Below the pieces are notes generated by a model. That model did no database searches, was not told the origin of the DNA, and saw only the letters and a list, made by a program, of their open reading frames with translations. DNA of 6,699 nucleotides from Chloroflexota bacterium (lineage in GTDB: Bacteria > Chloroflexota > Anaerolineae > UBA4142), in contig JACQGS010000104.1 of assembly GCA_016199405.1 (NCBI GenBank), positions 1 to 6,699 of the forward strand, in the 5' to 3' direction. Both the position numbers and the translations under genes were made by a program. Below, in pieces: positions 1-4,795 of this stretch (within the stretch, counting starts at the first letter, position 1; every line of letters starts with the position of its first letter).

Positions 1-50
1 AGTGTCTACGATGTCGCGAACCCTGACAAGTAGTGCCTAAAGCGCGGATA

Positions 51-106
51 GATTACGCATCACGGACTACGCACTACGTAACACGCACTACGCAATACAC
101 CTCACG
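51..106. repeat. Degenerate 7-bp tandem array (consensus near NACTACG) overlapping the GT2 stop codon
   Basis: Eight consecutive heptads from 51 keep a period of 7 and mostly end in ACG: GATTACG, CATCACG, GACTACG, CACTACG, TAACACG, CACTACG, CAATACA, CCTCACG. The last unit (100-106) contains the TGA stop (102-104, minus strand) of the glycosyltransferase gene, so the tract runs into the gene end. No terminator hairpin is visible here. Positions 1-50 hold nothing I can identify. Confidence 0.75.
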
Positions 107-1010
107 TCTTATTTTCACCCGCCACTTTTTCCACCTTCTTCGTCGTCCACGCAATATCCCACAACACTTGTTTGTCGCCTTTGACGTAATAGTCGAATGC
201 GCCCAACCCGCGCGCGAATGCCTCGACCAACGCCAACGACACGAGCGTCGTAATCAAGCGCAATGCATTCAGAATTTCTTCCGCGCCGATGCGCATGACG
301 CGTCCCGTATCCAAACTCGACACGCGATAACCGTACTTGCGGCGCAGATGCAAATGCCCGGCGTAATTGCGCCGGCGTTGCATGATAAATTCGCCGAGCG
401 TTTCGGGACCCATATTGTAGACGACGGCGTCCGGCGCGTAGCGCACGTCCAGCCCGCGTTTGATCACAAGCGCCTCGACAAACGCTTCATCCATCGCGAC
501 ATCCGGCGGCAGATGCGTGAACACTTTACGAAACGCGATCAACTCCCCGAGTCGCGGAATTTCCAAACAGAGTTGATGTTCCAACTCCAAGCGCAGGTGC
601 GACATATAACCGACGACATGCGCGGGCACGTTGACCGGAATTTTCTGCGCGCCGGTCATGCCCACTTGCGGATTCGCAAACGGCTTGACCAAGTTTTCAA
701 TCGAATCTTCGCGCGGCAACGTGTCGCCGCTTTGCAGAACGCAAATATCTTCGTGCGCCGCGCGCAAGAATTGGTTGATCGCCGACGTTTTGCCTTCGCG
801 TTCTGCCTGCACGATGAGTTGGATGCGCGCGTCTTGCGCGGCGTAGGTCTGAATCGTTTCGACGGTGCGGTCGGTGCAGCCGCTCGCGACGACGATGATC
901 TCGATGATCGCGACCGTTTCCAATTCTTGCGCGAGCATCGCTGCGAGCAACTTGCCGATATTCGCTTCTTCGTTATGCGCGGTGATCCCAACACTGCAAC
1001 GAATGATCAT
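102..1010 (-). CDS. Family 2 glycosyltransferase (GT-A fold), membrane-associated
   Basis: Transfers a sugar from a nucleotide- or lipid-linked donor, probably at the cytoplasmic face of the membrane; donor and acceptor cannot be told. The 302 residues begin with the GT2 nucleotide-binding strand (SVGITAHNEE, 6-15), then VVASGCTDRT (40-49) and GKTSAINQ (73-80). The usual metal-binding D-x-D is read as S-G-D (94-96), keeping only the last Asp. GELIAFR (155-161), an acidic MDEA (173-176, the TED/EDx catalytic-base position) and QRRRNY (211-216, QxxRW-like) follow in the order of processive-type GT2 enzymes. A hydrophobic stretch at about 247-266 could sit in the membrane. The ATG abuts the TAA of the upstream GT-C gene, with GGGAG (1016-1020) inside that gene as ribosome site, so the two are surely co-translated. 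The stop codon lies in a heptad repeat tract. Family call firm, specificity unknown. Confidence 0.88.
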   Translation of the reverse strand: MIIRCSVGITAHNEEANIGKLLAAMLAQELETVAIIEIIVVASGCTDRTVETIQTYAAQDARIQLIVQAEREGKTSAINQFLRAAHEDICVLQSGDTLPREDSIENLVKPFANPQVGMTGAQKIPVNVPAHVVGYMSHLRLELEHQLCLEIPRLGELIAFRKVFTHLPPDVAMDEAFVEALVIKRGLDVRYAPDAVVYNMGPETLGEFIMQRRRNYAGHLHLRRKYGYRVSSLDTGRVMRIGAEEILNALRLITTLVSLALVEAFARGLGAFDYYVKGDKQVLWDIAWTTKKVEKVAGENKT

Positions 1011-2717
1011 TTAAACTCCCAATGCTTTCAAAACCATTTCAAAAATCGCGGTCGTCTCTTTCGTCAGCGTGAACACGGCAAACGCCAGCGGCGCGAACAA
1101 TAATGGAATGACGAACGCCGCGCGCGGCATCGCGCTTCCGGCGCGCGTCCCCCGCGCGATCAGCGCGCTCGCGCCCAACGTCAGCGCGATCAGCGCGCCG
1201 AACGCAACCGTCGCGATATTTTCCGTGCCCGGCGCGACGATTGGCGCGCGGATTGGGCTTGCCGCGCTGTTCAGGAGCGGCTGAAGCATCGCCGCGAAAA
1301 ATGCCGCCGCGAACAGCGAAAGCGAAGCCCAAACCACTGGACGCGGGTTGGATGAATTCGTAATTCGTAATTCGTAATTCGTAATTCGCGATCCGTCGGC
1401 GGCGTTCAGCGGTCGGCTGTCAGCGGTCTGCCAAAGCAGCCACGCGAAGAACATGCTTGTAACCACACCGAGCAGCGCGTACGCCCACCAATGCGCGTGA
1501 TCCGTCCACGCCGCGTAGTAGGGCGATAGCGCGATGAACGCGGACGCAATCATCGCGATCAGAAACAAATCAAATCGCCGGCGCGGCAGAAATTCCGCCA
1601 AGAGAAACGGCAAGAGCATCACGTAATAATAGCCCATCACTTTGCGCGAGAGCAAAAAGAACGCGAGCGCAATCAGCGCGCCGGTCAAAAACAAACTCCA
1701 GCCGCGCCGCGCGGCGATGAACGAAATGATCGCGGCGGCGGCGAGCGTGATCATCGTGGAATCGCGAATCAAAAAGAAATCGGTCGTGAGCGCATCGGGC
1801 GCGGCGCGCGTCAGCCCCAAAATGCCGACGAGCCACGATTGCGTTTGCACCGGCACTTGCTCGACGTACGTCGTGTTCATGAAAACGTAATCGCCGGAGT
1901 AAAGCAAAAACGGCAATGATACCGCGCCGGTGATGAGCGCAAAGATGAGAATGGACAGTAAGACCCTTGTCATTGCGAGCGGTTTGTGCGAAGCAATCTC
2001 CGTGCTTGACGAGCTAGGGGATTGCTTCGGCGCAAAAACCGCGCCTCGCAATGACAGCGTGAGCCACACCGGCACCGCGAACAAAATCGCGACTTGTTTA
2101 AACAGCACCGCCATTGCCAACGCGATTGCCGGCAAAATCAGCCCGCGCCCGGATTCCGACCTCGCGTACGCGAGCAAAACAAAAAAAATCCATTCGGCTT
2201 CAAAATGCCCCTGCGCCGCCGTATCGTAAAACGTCAGCGGATTAAACAGCCAGAGCAAAAATGCCGCGCGCCCAAGCATCGCTTCGCCCGATTTTCGCCG
2301 CACGATTTCGTACAACGCGAACGCAACGCTGATATCCGCGACGAGCGGCGGCACGCGCGCCCACACAAAATCCGGCACGCCTATCGGCGCGCGCAAGGCG
2401 TCGCCGATGAACAACGCGAGCGCGACGACGAGCGCGTGGAGCGGTGGATACGCGTAGGGCCACGTCTGCGCGGCGCGCGATTGCGCGTACAGATCAAACG
2501 GGTTGCCGTCGGTGATTTCGCGCGCGGCGTGAATGAACGTCTGCACGTCCCACGTTTGGGCGAAATAGGGATTCAACGCGAGCGTGGCGACAATGATCGC
2601 GCTCGCATAGATGAAAATCGCCGCGCTGAAAAATTTGACGTTGGACGAGAGACGGGGCAGAACGAGTGGCTGGGATCGCGCGGGAAGAATTTCTTCGGGC
2701 GGCGTGCGCGCAGACAT
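1011..2717 (-). CDS. Polytopic GT-C-type glycosyltransferase (GT87/mannosyltransferase-like)
   Basis: Probably an integral-membrane glycosyltransferase using a polyprenyl-phosphate sugar. The 568 residues contain roughly 13 hydrophobic segments (first about 28-50, last about 533-553). After the first segment comes a W-D (56-57) in the position of the catalytic acidic residue of GT-C enzymes, then GNPFDLY (71-77) and YAYPPLHA (88-95). FNPLTFYDTAAQGHFEA (158-174) and a lysine in a membrane segment, LFKQVA (205-210), match the general pattern of GT87/DUF2029 and PIG-M-like proteins. Two stretches look foreign: residues 222-250, encoded by a palindromic repeat, and about 430-455, encoded by heptad arrays; both fall between membrane segments. 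No Shine-Dalgarno precedes the ATG, but an extended -10 box ends 6 nt upstream, so a leaderless message is likely. It forms an operon with the GT2 gene. The exact family is uncertain. Confidence 0.8.
   Translation of the reverse strand: MSARTPPEEILPARSQPLVLPRLSSNVKFFSAAIFIYASAIIVATLALNPYFAQTWDVQTFIHAAREITDGNPFDLYAQSRAAQTWPYAYPPLHALVVALALFIGDALRAPIGVPDFVWARVPPLVADISVAFALYEIVRRKSGEAMLGRAAFLLWLFNPLTFYDTAAQGHFEAEWIFFVLLAYARSESGRGLILPAIALAMAVLFKQVAILFAVPVWLTLSLRGAVFAPKQSPSSSSTEIASHKPLAMTRVLLSILIFALITGAVSLPFLLYSGDYVFMNTTYVEQVPVQTQSWLVGILGLTRAAPDALTTDFFLIRDSTMITLAAAAIISFIAARRGWSLFLTGALIALAFFLLSRKVMGYYYVMLLPFLLAEFLPRRRFDLFLIAMIASAFIALSPYYAAWTDHAHWWAYALLGVVTSMFFAWLLWQTADSRPLNAADGSRITNYELRITNSSNPRPVVWASLSLFAAAFFAAMLQPLLNSAASPIRAPIVAPGTENIATVAFGALIALTLGASALIARGTRAGSAMPRAAFVIPLLFAPLAFAVFTLTKETTAIFEMVLKALGV
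1355..1388. repeat. 7-bp tandem array (AATTCGT x 4.9) inside the GT-C gene
   Basis: Four perfect AATTCGT units (1355-1361, 1362-1368, 1369-1375, 1376-1382) and a partial fifth (1383-1388). Read on the minus strand it is translated as part of the loop SRITNYELRITNS (residues about 443-455), between two hydrophobic segments of the GT-C protein. Since 7 is not a multiple of 3, each unit is read in a different frame, giving the 7-residue quasi-repeat RITN-YEL-RITN. Confidence 0.95.
1407..1430. repeat. Short degenerate heptad run (CAGCGGT family) inside the GT-C gene
   Basis: CAGCGGT (1407-1413), CGGCTGT (1414-1420) and CAGCGGT (1421-1427), followed by CTG. Period is 7 with a different unit from the neighbouring AATTCGT array 18 bp away. 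It encodes about residues 430-438 of the same extramembrane loop. Only three units, so less certain than its neighbour. Confidence 0.5.
1969..2055. repeat. Interspersed palindromic element, copy 1, in frame inside the GT-C gene
   Basis: The outer arms GTCATTGCGAG (1969-1979) and CTCGCAATGAC (2045-2055) are perfect reverse complements. Inner arms GCGAAGCAATCTCC (1988-2001) and GGGGATTGCTTCGG (2017-2030) also pair with two mismatches. The element is 87 bp, exactly 29 codons, and is read through without a stop on the minus strand as residues 222-250 (SLRGAVFAPKQSP... to ...PLAMT), a serine-rich hydrophilic loop between two membrane segments. The same arms recur at 4689-4780. No clear target duplication flanks this copy. 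Confidence 0.88.
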
Positions 2718-2723
2718 TGAGTG

Positions 2724-2732
2724 ATTATAACA
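2724..2732 (-). promoter_or_regulatory. Extended -10 promoter of the glycosyltransferase operon, likely leaderless
   Basis: On the minus strand the short gap after the deacylase gene reads TGTTATAAT, a perfect TATAAT with the TGn extension. No good -35 is seen at 17-18 nt, which extended -10 promoters can do without. Counting 7 nt from the hexamer puts +1 at 2717, the A of the GT-C start codon; with no Shine-Dalgarno there, a leaderless transcript is the simplest reading. Confidence 0.65.
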
Positions 2733-2749
2733 AAGGTCAGGGCATTCGC

Positions 2750-3217
2750 CTAACTTTCGGCGATCTCCTCGACGCGCCCGTGCGCGAGCTCCAATAATTT
2801 TTTCAATTCAATTTCGAACAGGGCATTCGGCGCGCCGGCAGCCGCCCACACTTTATCAAAGCGCAGCAGCGTGCGATCAATCAACGTTTCGATATGATTC
2901 TCATGCGCAATCGGCGGCACGCCGCCAATCGCATAGCCGGTGTGCATGCGGACTTCATCGCCGTTAGCCATGCGCGCCGCCTTTGCGCCCAGCAAGCGCG
3001 CGATTTTCGCCGCGTCCGCGCGTTGATCGCCGGCGACGAGCGCGAGAATCAAGCGATCGTCCGCCATCATCACGAGCGATTTCACAATCGCGCCGAGCGG
3101 CGCGCCGACGGCATCCGCGGCGAGTTGCGCGGTGCGCGTGCTCGCGGTCAGTTCTTGCACGCGGGTTTCGACGCCGTTTTGCTGTAAATATTCGCGGACG
3201 CGGTCAACGGATTTCAT
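2750..3217 (-). CDS. YbaK/EbsC-type aminoacyl-tRNA deacylase (prolyl-tRNA synthetase-associated editing domain)
   Basis: A free-standing editing domain that hydrolyses mischarged aminoacyl-tRNA in the cytoplasm, of the YbaK/ProXp superfamily; which tRNA or amino acid cannot be told. The 155 residues match the family's usual single-domain size. Seen in order: STRTAQLAA (26-34), GAPLGAIVKSLVM (38-50) with the conserved lysine K46, ALVAGDQRAD (59-68), the glycine motif GYAIGGVPPIAH (94-105) and VWAAAGAPNALFEI (123-136). I place the start at the ATG at 3217-3215 because its ATG overlaps the TGA of the toxin remnant upstream (ATGA), which would allow translational coupling. A TTG five codons earlier (3232) is open too but has no better ribosome site. 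No Shine-Dalgarno stands close to the ATG. It probably rides on the antitoxin promoter at 3568-3596. Confidence 0.87.
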   Translation of the reverse strand: MKSVDRVREYLQQNGVETRVQELTASTRTAQLAADAVGAPLGAIVKSLVMMADDRLILALVAGDQRADAAKIARLLGAKAARMANGDEVRMHTGYAIGGVPPIAHENHIETLIDRTLLRFDKVWAAAGAPNALFEIELKKLLELAHGRVEEIAES

Positions 3218-3306
3218 GATTGCGAATGCCAACTCTGGATTTGCAAATCGGGGATGCGGCTAAAGTGCGCGGTGTTGCCGGTGATGAGAACGAGCGGAAT
3301 CGTCAT
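3214..3306 (-). pseudogene. C-terminal remnant of a PIN-domain (VapC-like) toxin
   Basis: A 30-codon frame that starts with an ATG overlapping the antitoxin TGA (ATGA) and ends with a TGA overlapping the deacylase ATG (ATGA). Its peptide contains LVLITGNTAHFSRIPDLQIQ followed by SW, the pattern that closes VapC-type PIN domains (LVTxNxxHFxRIxGLxxxxW), including the TxN/D acidic-site strand. A full PIN toxin has about 120-140 residues, so roughly the N-terminal three quarters, with the other catalytic aspartates, is gone. An internal deletion joining the start codon to the C-terminal end, keeping both overlaps, explains it best. It cannot be an active nuclease. Alternatively it is a new small protein; the motif match makes the remnant reading more likely. 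Confidence 0.7.
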
Positions 3307-3539
3307 TCTCTCACCGGCGTCATAAAGTTGTTGCGGTCGAGGGCAATGGAGTCTATCTCCGCGATATCCTTTTCGGACAATCCCTCGAACACCTTGTGCC
3401 AGGATTCCAACGTTGCGGCGGTTTCGCGAGCATTCGGGATTTGAACGATCAACACAACGCGTTGATGTTCGGGAATATTTAGAGACTCGAGCGGTTTGAA
3501 TACGCCGCGCTCATAGACTGCCTCAAGTGTTCTGCTCAT
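3303..3539 (-). CDS. AF2212-like (DUF104) antitoxin, orphan
   Basis: A small protein of the family that usually sits directly before a PIN-domain toxin and neutralises it. The 78 residues open with SRTLEAVYERGVFKPLE (2-18), the hallmark of PF01954, followed by IPEHQRVVLIVQIP (21-34). The C-terminal half (ESWHKVFEGLSEKDIAEIDSI) looks helical and would be the toxin-binding part. The start is the ATG at 3539, fixed by a full-length Shine-Dalgarno at 3551-3545 with a 5-nt spacer and a well-formed promoter upstream; the frame extends 19 codons further but would overlap the promoter. Its toxin is reduced to a 30-codon tail (3306-3214), so it now stands without a working partner unless it acts in trans or has kept an autoregulatory role. 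Being first of three overlapping genes, it may survive because it drives translation of the deacylase. Confidence 0.85.
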   Translation of the reverse strand: MSRTLEAVYERGVFKPLESLNIPEHQRVVLIVQIPNARETAATLESWHKVFEGLSEKDIAEIDSIALDRNNFMTPVRE

Positions 3540-3544
3540 TGTTC

Positions 3545-3551
3545 CACCTCC
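3545..3551 (-). promoter_or_regulatory. Full-length Shine-Dalgarno of the antitoxin gene
   Basis: Minus strand GGAGGTG, complementary to the whole anti-SD core, 5 nt before the ATG at 3539. It decides the start. The 11-nt string ATTGGAGGTGG around it also precedes the DUF4058 gene. Confidence 0.85.
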
Positions 3552-3567
3552 AATCCATTCTTGCCCA

Positions 3568-3596
3568 AGTATATCACATTCCAAACGGTCTAACAA
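3568..3596 (-). promoter_or_regulatory. Sigma70-type promoter for antitoxin / remnant / deacylase operon
   Basis: On the minus strand: -35 TTGTTA (3596-3591), 17-nt spacer, -10 TATACT (3573-3568) with TG one base before it (extended -10). Predicted start is near 3561, giving a short leader of about 22 nt that contains the Shine-Dalgarno. Confidence 0.65.
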
Positions 3597-3610
3597 AGCA
3601 ATCGAAGCGC

Positions 3611-3620
3611 CTGCCGATCC
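3611..3620. repeat. Target-site duplication, left copy
   Basis: CTGCCGATCC, identical to 3759-3768 and directly abutting the left inverted repeat of the MITE-like element. The identity stops exactly at both ends, as expected of a duplicated target. Confidence 0.85.
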
Positions 3621-3758
3621 CAGGGCTTGCGCAAAGTCTATTGACAGGATGGGTAGAAGGCAGCCGCGCTGCCGTTTTGCTCACGCCCATCCTTCGACTA
3701 AGCTCAGGACGGCTGGGCTGCTACCCATATTTTGAAACATGACTTTGCACAAGCCGTG
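3621..3758. mobile_element. 138-bp MITE-like element with 18-bp terminal inverted repeats
   Basis: The left end CAGGGCTTGCGCAAAGTC (3621-3638) and right end GACTTTGCACAAGCCGTG (3741-3758) are inverted repeats matching at 16 of 18 positions. Nested inside is a perfect inverted pair ATGGGTAG (3649-3656) / CTACCCAT (3721-3728) with nearly the same centre, so the whole element can fold into a long hairpin. The middle has a small palindrome GGCAGC-CGC-GCTGCC (3659-3673) and the string CCTTCGACTAAGCTCAGGAC (3691-3710), which I recognise as a common interspersed word in such genomes. A 10-bp direct repeat flanks it exactly. It has no coding capacity. The 10-bp duplication would fit mobilisation by an IS4-type transposase, but that is only an inference; no transposase is in the window. 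It sits between the two divergent promoters. Confidence 0.85.
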
Positions 3759-3768
3759 CTGCCGATCC
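3759..3768. repeat. Target-site duplication, right copy
   Basis: CTGCCGATCC, the partner of 3611-3620, directly abutting the right inverted repeat of the MITE-like element and 9 bp before the -35 box of the nitrilase-like gene. Confidence 0.85.
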
Positions 3769-3777
3769 GAGCATTCA

Positions 3778-3806
3778 TTGAACATTCCTTCCACTTGTGC
3801 TAAAAT
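3778..3806 (+). promoter_or_regulatory. Sigma70-type promoter for the nitrilase-like gene
   Basis: -35 TTGAAC (3778-3783), 17-nt spacer, -10 TAAAAT (3801-3806) with TG at 3798-3799 (extended -10). Predicted start is near 3813, leaving a leader of about 33 nt with GGAG at 3837-3840. The -35 lies only 9 bp from the MITE duplication, so the promoter itself appears intact. Confidence 0.65.
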
Positions 3807-3812
3807 CCCGCC

Positions 3813-3833
3813 ATCAATTTCCAACCTCTAATT
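3813..3833 (+). repeat. Possible degenerate heptad run in the nitrilase-like leader
   Basis: ATCAATT, TCCAACC, TCTAATT: three 7-mers related to the CCAATCT/CTAAT array at the window's right end, filling most of the predicted 5' leader. Only three diverged units, so this is tentative. Confidence 0.35.
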
Positions 3834-3845
3834 GCCGGAGTTTCT

Positions 3846-4679
3846 ATGCGTGAAATCCAAGTCGCCATTGTCCAATCCCACCCGCGCCTCGCCGAGCCGC
3901 GCGCGAATATCGATCGAATGCTCGAGATCATCGATGTGATCGCCGGCGCGCAGCGCGTCAACTTGATTGTCTTCCCGGAACTCGCGACGACTGGCTATGA
4001 ATGCGGCGTCAAATTTACCGAACTTGCCGAGCCGGCGCCGGGTCCCACGATTGCCGCGCTCGCGGAACGCGCGGAAAAATATCAAACCTATCTGGCGTTT
4101 GGCATGGTCGTCAAGCACAAAGTCGAAAGCGTTGTCTACGATTCCGCCGTGCTGGTCGGTCCCGATCCGGACGCGCCGGTCGTTGGGCAGTACATCAAAG
4201 TGCATCTCAAGCCGGAAGAGCGCCCCATCTTTCGCGGCGGCTTGCGTTTTCCGGTGATCGAGACGAATTTTGGTCGCGTCGGCTTGATGCTCGGTTGGGA
4301 CGTCGCGTTTCCGGAATCGGCGCGCACGCTCGCGCTCGACGGCGCGGAATTGATCGCGGTCTGCGCGAATTGGGAGACGCAAACGATCGAAGAATGGCGC
4401 ACGCTGTTGCAAGCGCGCGCGATTGAAAATACGGTGTTCGTCGCCGGCGCGAATCGGATCGGCGATGAATACACGTACTCATTCGGCGGCGAAAGCGCGC
4501 TGATTGGTCCGCGCGGCGAAACGCTCGGCACGGTCGGGCGCGATGAGAATGATCGCCCGAAAGAAGCGTACAGCATCGCGAAAATGGATTTGGATTTGGT
4601 GAAAAAATATCGCGAGGAATTGCAGATCATGCAGAGCCGCCAACCGATTGCGTATCGCACGGTCGTGAAGAATTATTGA
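3846..4679 (+). CDS. Nitrilase-superfamily (carbon-nitrogen hydrolase) protein with Gly in place of the catalytic Cys
   Basis: The fold is that of C-N hydrolases, which cleave amides or nitriles through a Glu-Lys-Cys triad. In 277 residues (family size about 260-300) I see the start QVAIVQSHP (5-13), the general base Glu45 in VFPELATTGYE (42-52), and Lys118 in GQYIKVHLKPEE (114-125). The nucleophile strand reads VGLMLGWDVAFPESAR (145-160): Gly150 (codon GGT, 4293-4295) stands where ICxD or CWD would carry the cysteine. The rest of the fold is intact to NRIGDEYTYSFGGESALIGPRG (203-224). One base change (TGT to GGT) would explain it. It is therefore a predicted pseudoenzyme, or a member of a Cys-less branch with another role such as ligand binding. 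Start chosen by GGAG at 3837-3840, 5 nt before the ATG. It is preceded by its own promoter; the aldolase follows 116 bp later across a palindromic repeat. Confidence 0.88.
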   Translation: MREIQVAIVQSHPRLAEPRANIDRMLEIIDVIAGAQRVNLIVFPELATTGYECGVKFTELAEPAPGPTIAALAERAEKYQTYLAFGMVVKHKVESVVYDSAVLVGPDPDAPVVGQYIKVHLKPEERPIFRGGLRFPVIETNFGRVGLMLGWDVAFPESARTLALDGAELIAVCANWETQTIEEWRTLLQARAIENTVFVAGANRIGDEYTYSFGGESALIGPRGETLGTVGRDENDRPKEAYSIAKMDLDLVKKYREELQIMQSRQPIAYRTVVKNY

Positions 4680-4686
4680 TGCTTGC

Positions 4687-4782
4687 ACGTCATTGCGAGC
4701 CGCCGAAGGCGTGTGCGAAGCAATCTCCAAATGCAGATTGGGGATTGCTTCGCCGCCAAAAACCGGCGGCTCGCAATGACGT
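4687..4782. repeat. Interspersed palindromic element, copy 2, filling the nitrilase/aldolase gap
   Basis: Perfect 19-bp inverted arms: ACGTCATTGCGAGCCGCCG (4687-4705) and its reverse complement at 4764-4782. Inner arms GCGAAGCAATCTCC (4715-4728) and GGGGATTGCTTCGC (4740-4753) pair at 13 of 14 positions around an 11-nt loop. It shares both arm pairs with the copy at 1969-2055 but has a different centre and arm bases. In RNA it would fold into a long hairpin ending 3 nt before the weak ribosome site (GAGAG, 4786-4790) of the aldolase gene. It has no U-tract, so it is not a canonical terminator. Confidence 0.9.
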
Positions 4783-4795
4783 ATTGAGAGTTGAT

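Noticed and set aside
1..33. Ten plus-strand codons (SVYDVANPDK) ending in TAG, possible tail of a gene entering from the left
   Set aside because: Too short to support; no family signal can be judged from ten residues.
33..1103. A 356-codon open frame on the plus strand
   Set aside because: It runs antisense to the GT2 gene, is rich in Arg/His/Asp as expected from reversed GCG/CGC-biased codons, starts in the heptad tract and has no ribosome site. The minus-strand protein has clear GT2 motifs.
1355..1430. CRISPR-like array
   Set aside because: The unit is only 7 bp and tandem without spacers.
2094..2720. A 208-codon plus-strand open frame opposite the GT-C gene
   Set aside because: Arg-rich shadow composition, no motifs and no ribosome site; the opposite strand encodes recognisable membrane segments.
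3641..3646. Perfect TTGACA, a possible outward -35 box of the MITE
   Set aside because: No acceptable -10 hexamer stands 16-18 nt downstream (GC-rich there).
3659..3678. GGCAGC-CGC-GCTGCC hairpin followed by TTTT, looking like an intrinsic terminator
   Set aside because: It lies between two divergent promoters with no gene reading into it, and belongs to the MITE-like element.
3828..4412. A 194-codon minus-strand frame opposite the nitrilase-like gene
   Set aside because: Antisense shadow with biased composition; the plus strand has nitrilase-fold motifs, promoter and ribosome site.
4676..4795. Upstream extension of the threonine aldolase by 40 codons
   Set aside because: The extension is simply translation of the palindromic repeat; family members start at the M-x-x-IDLRSDT motif and a ribosome site precedes the ATG at 4796.
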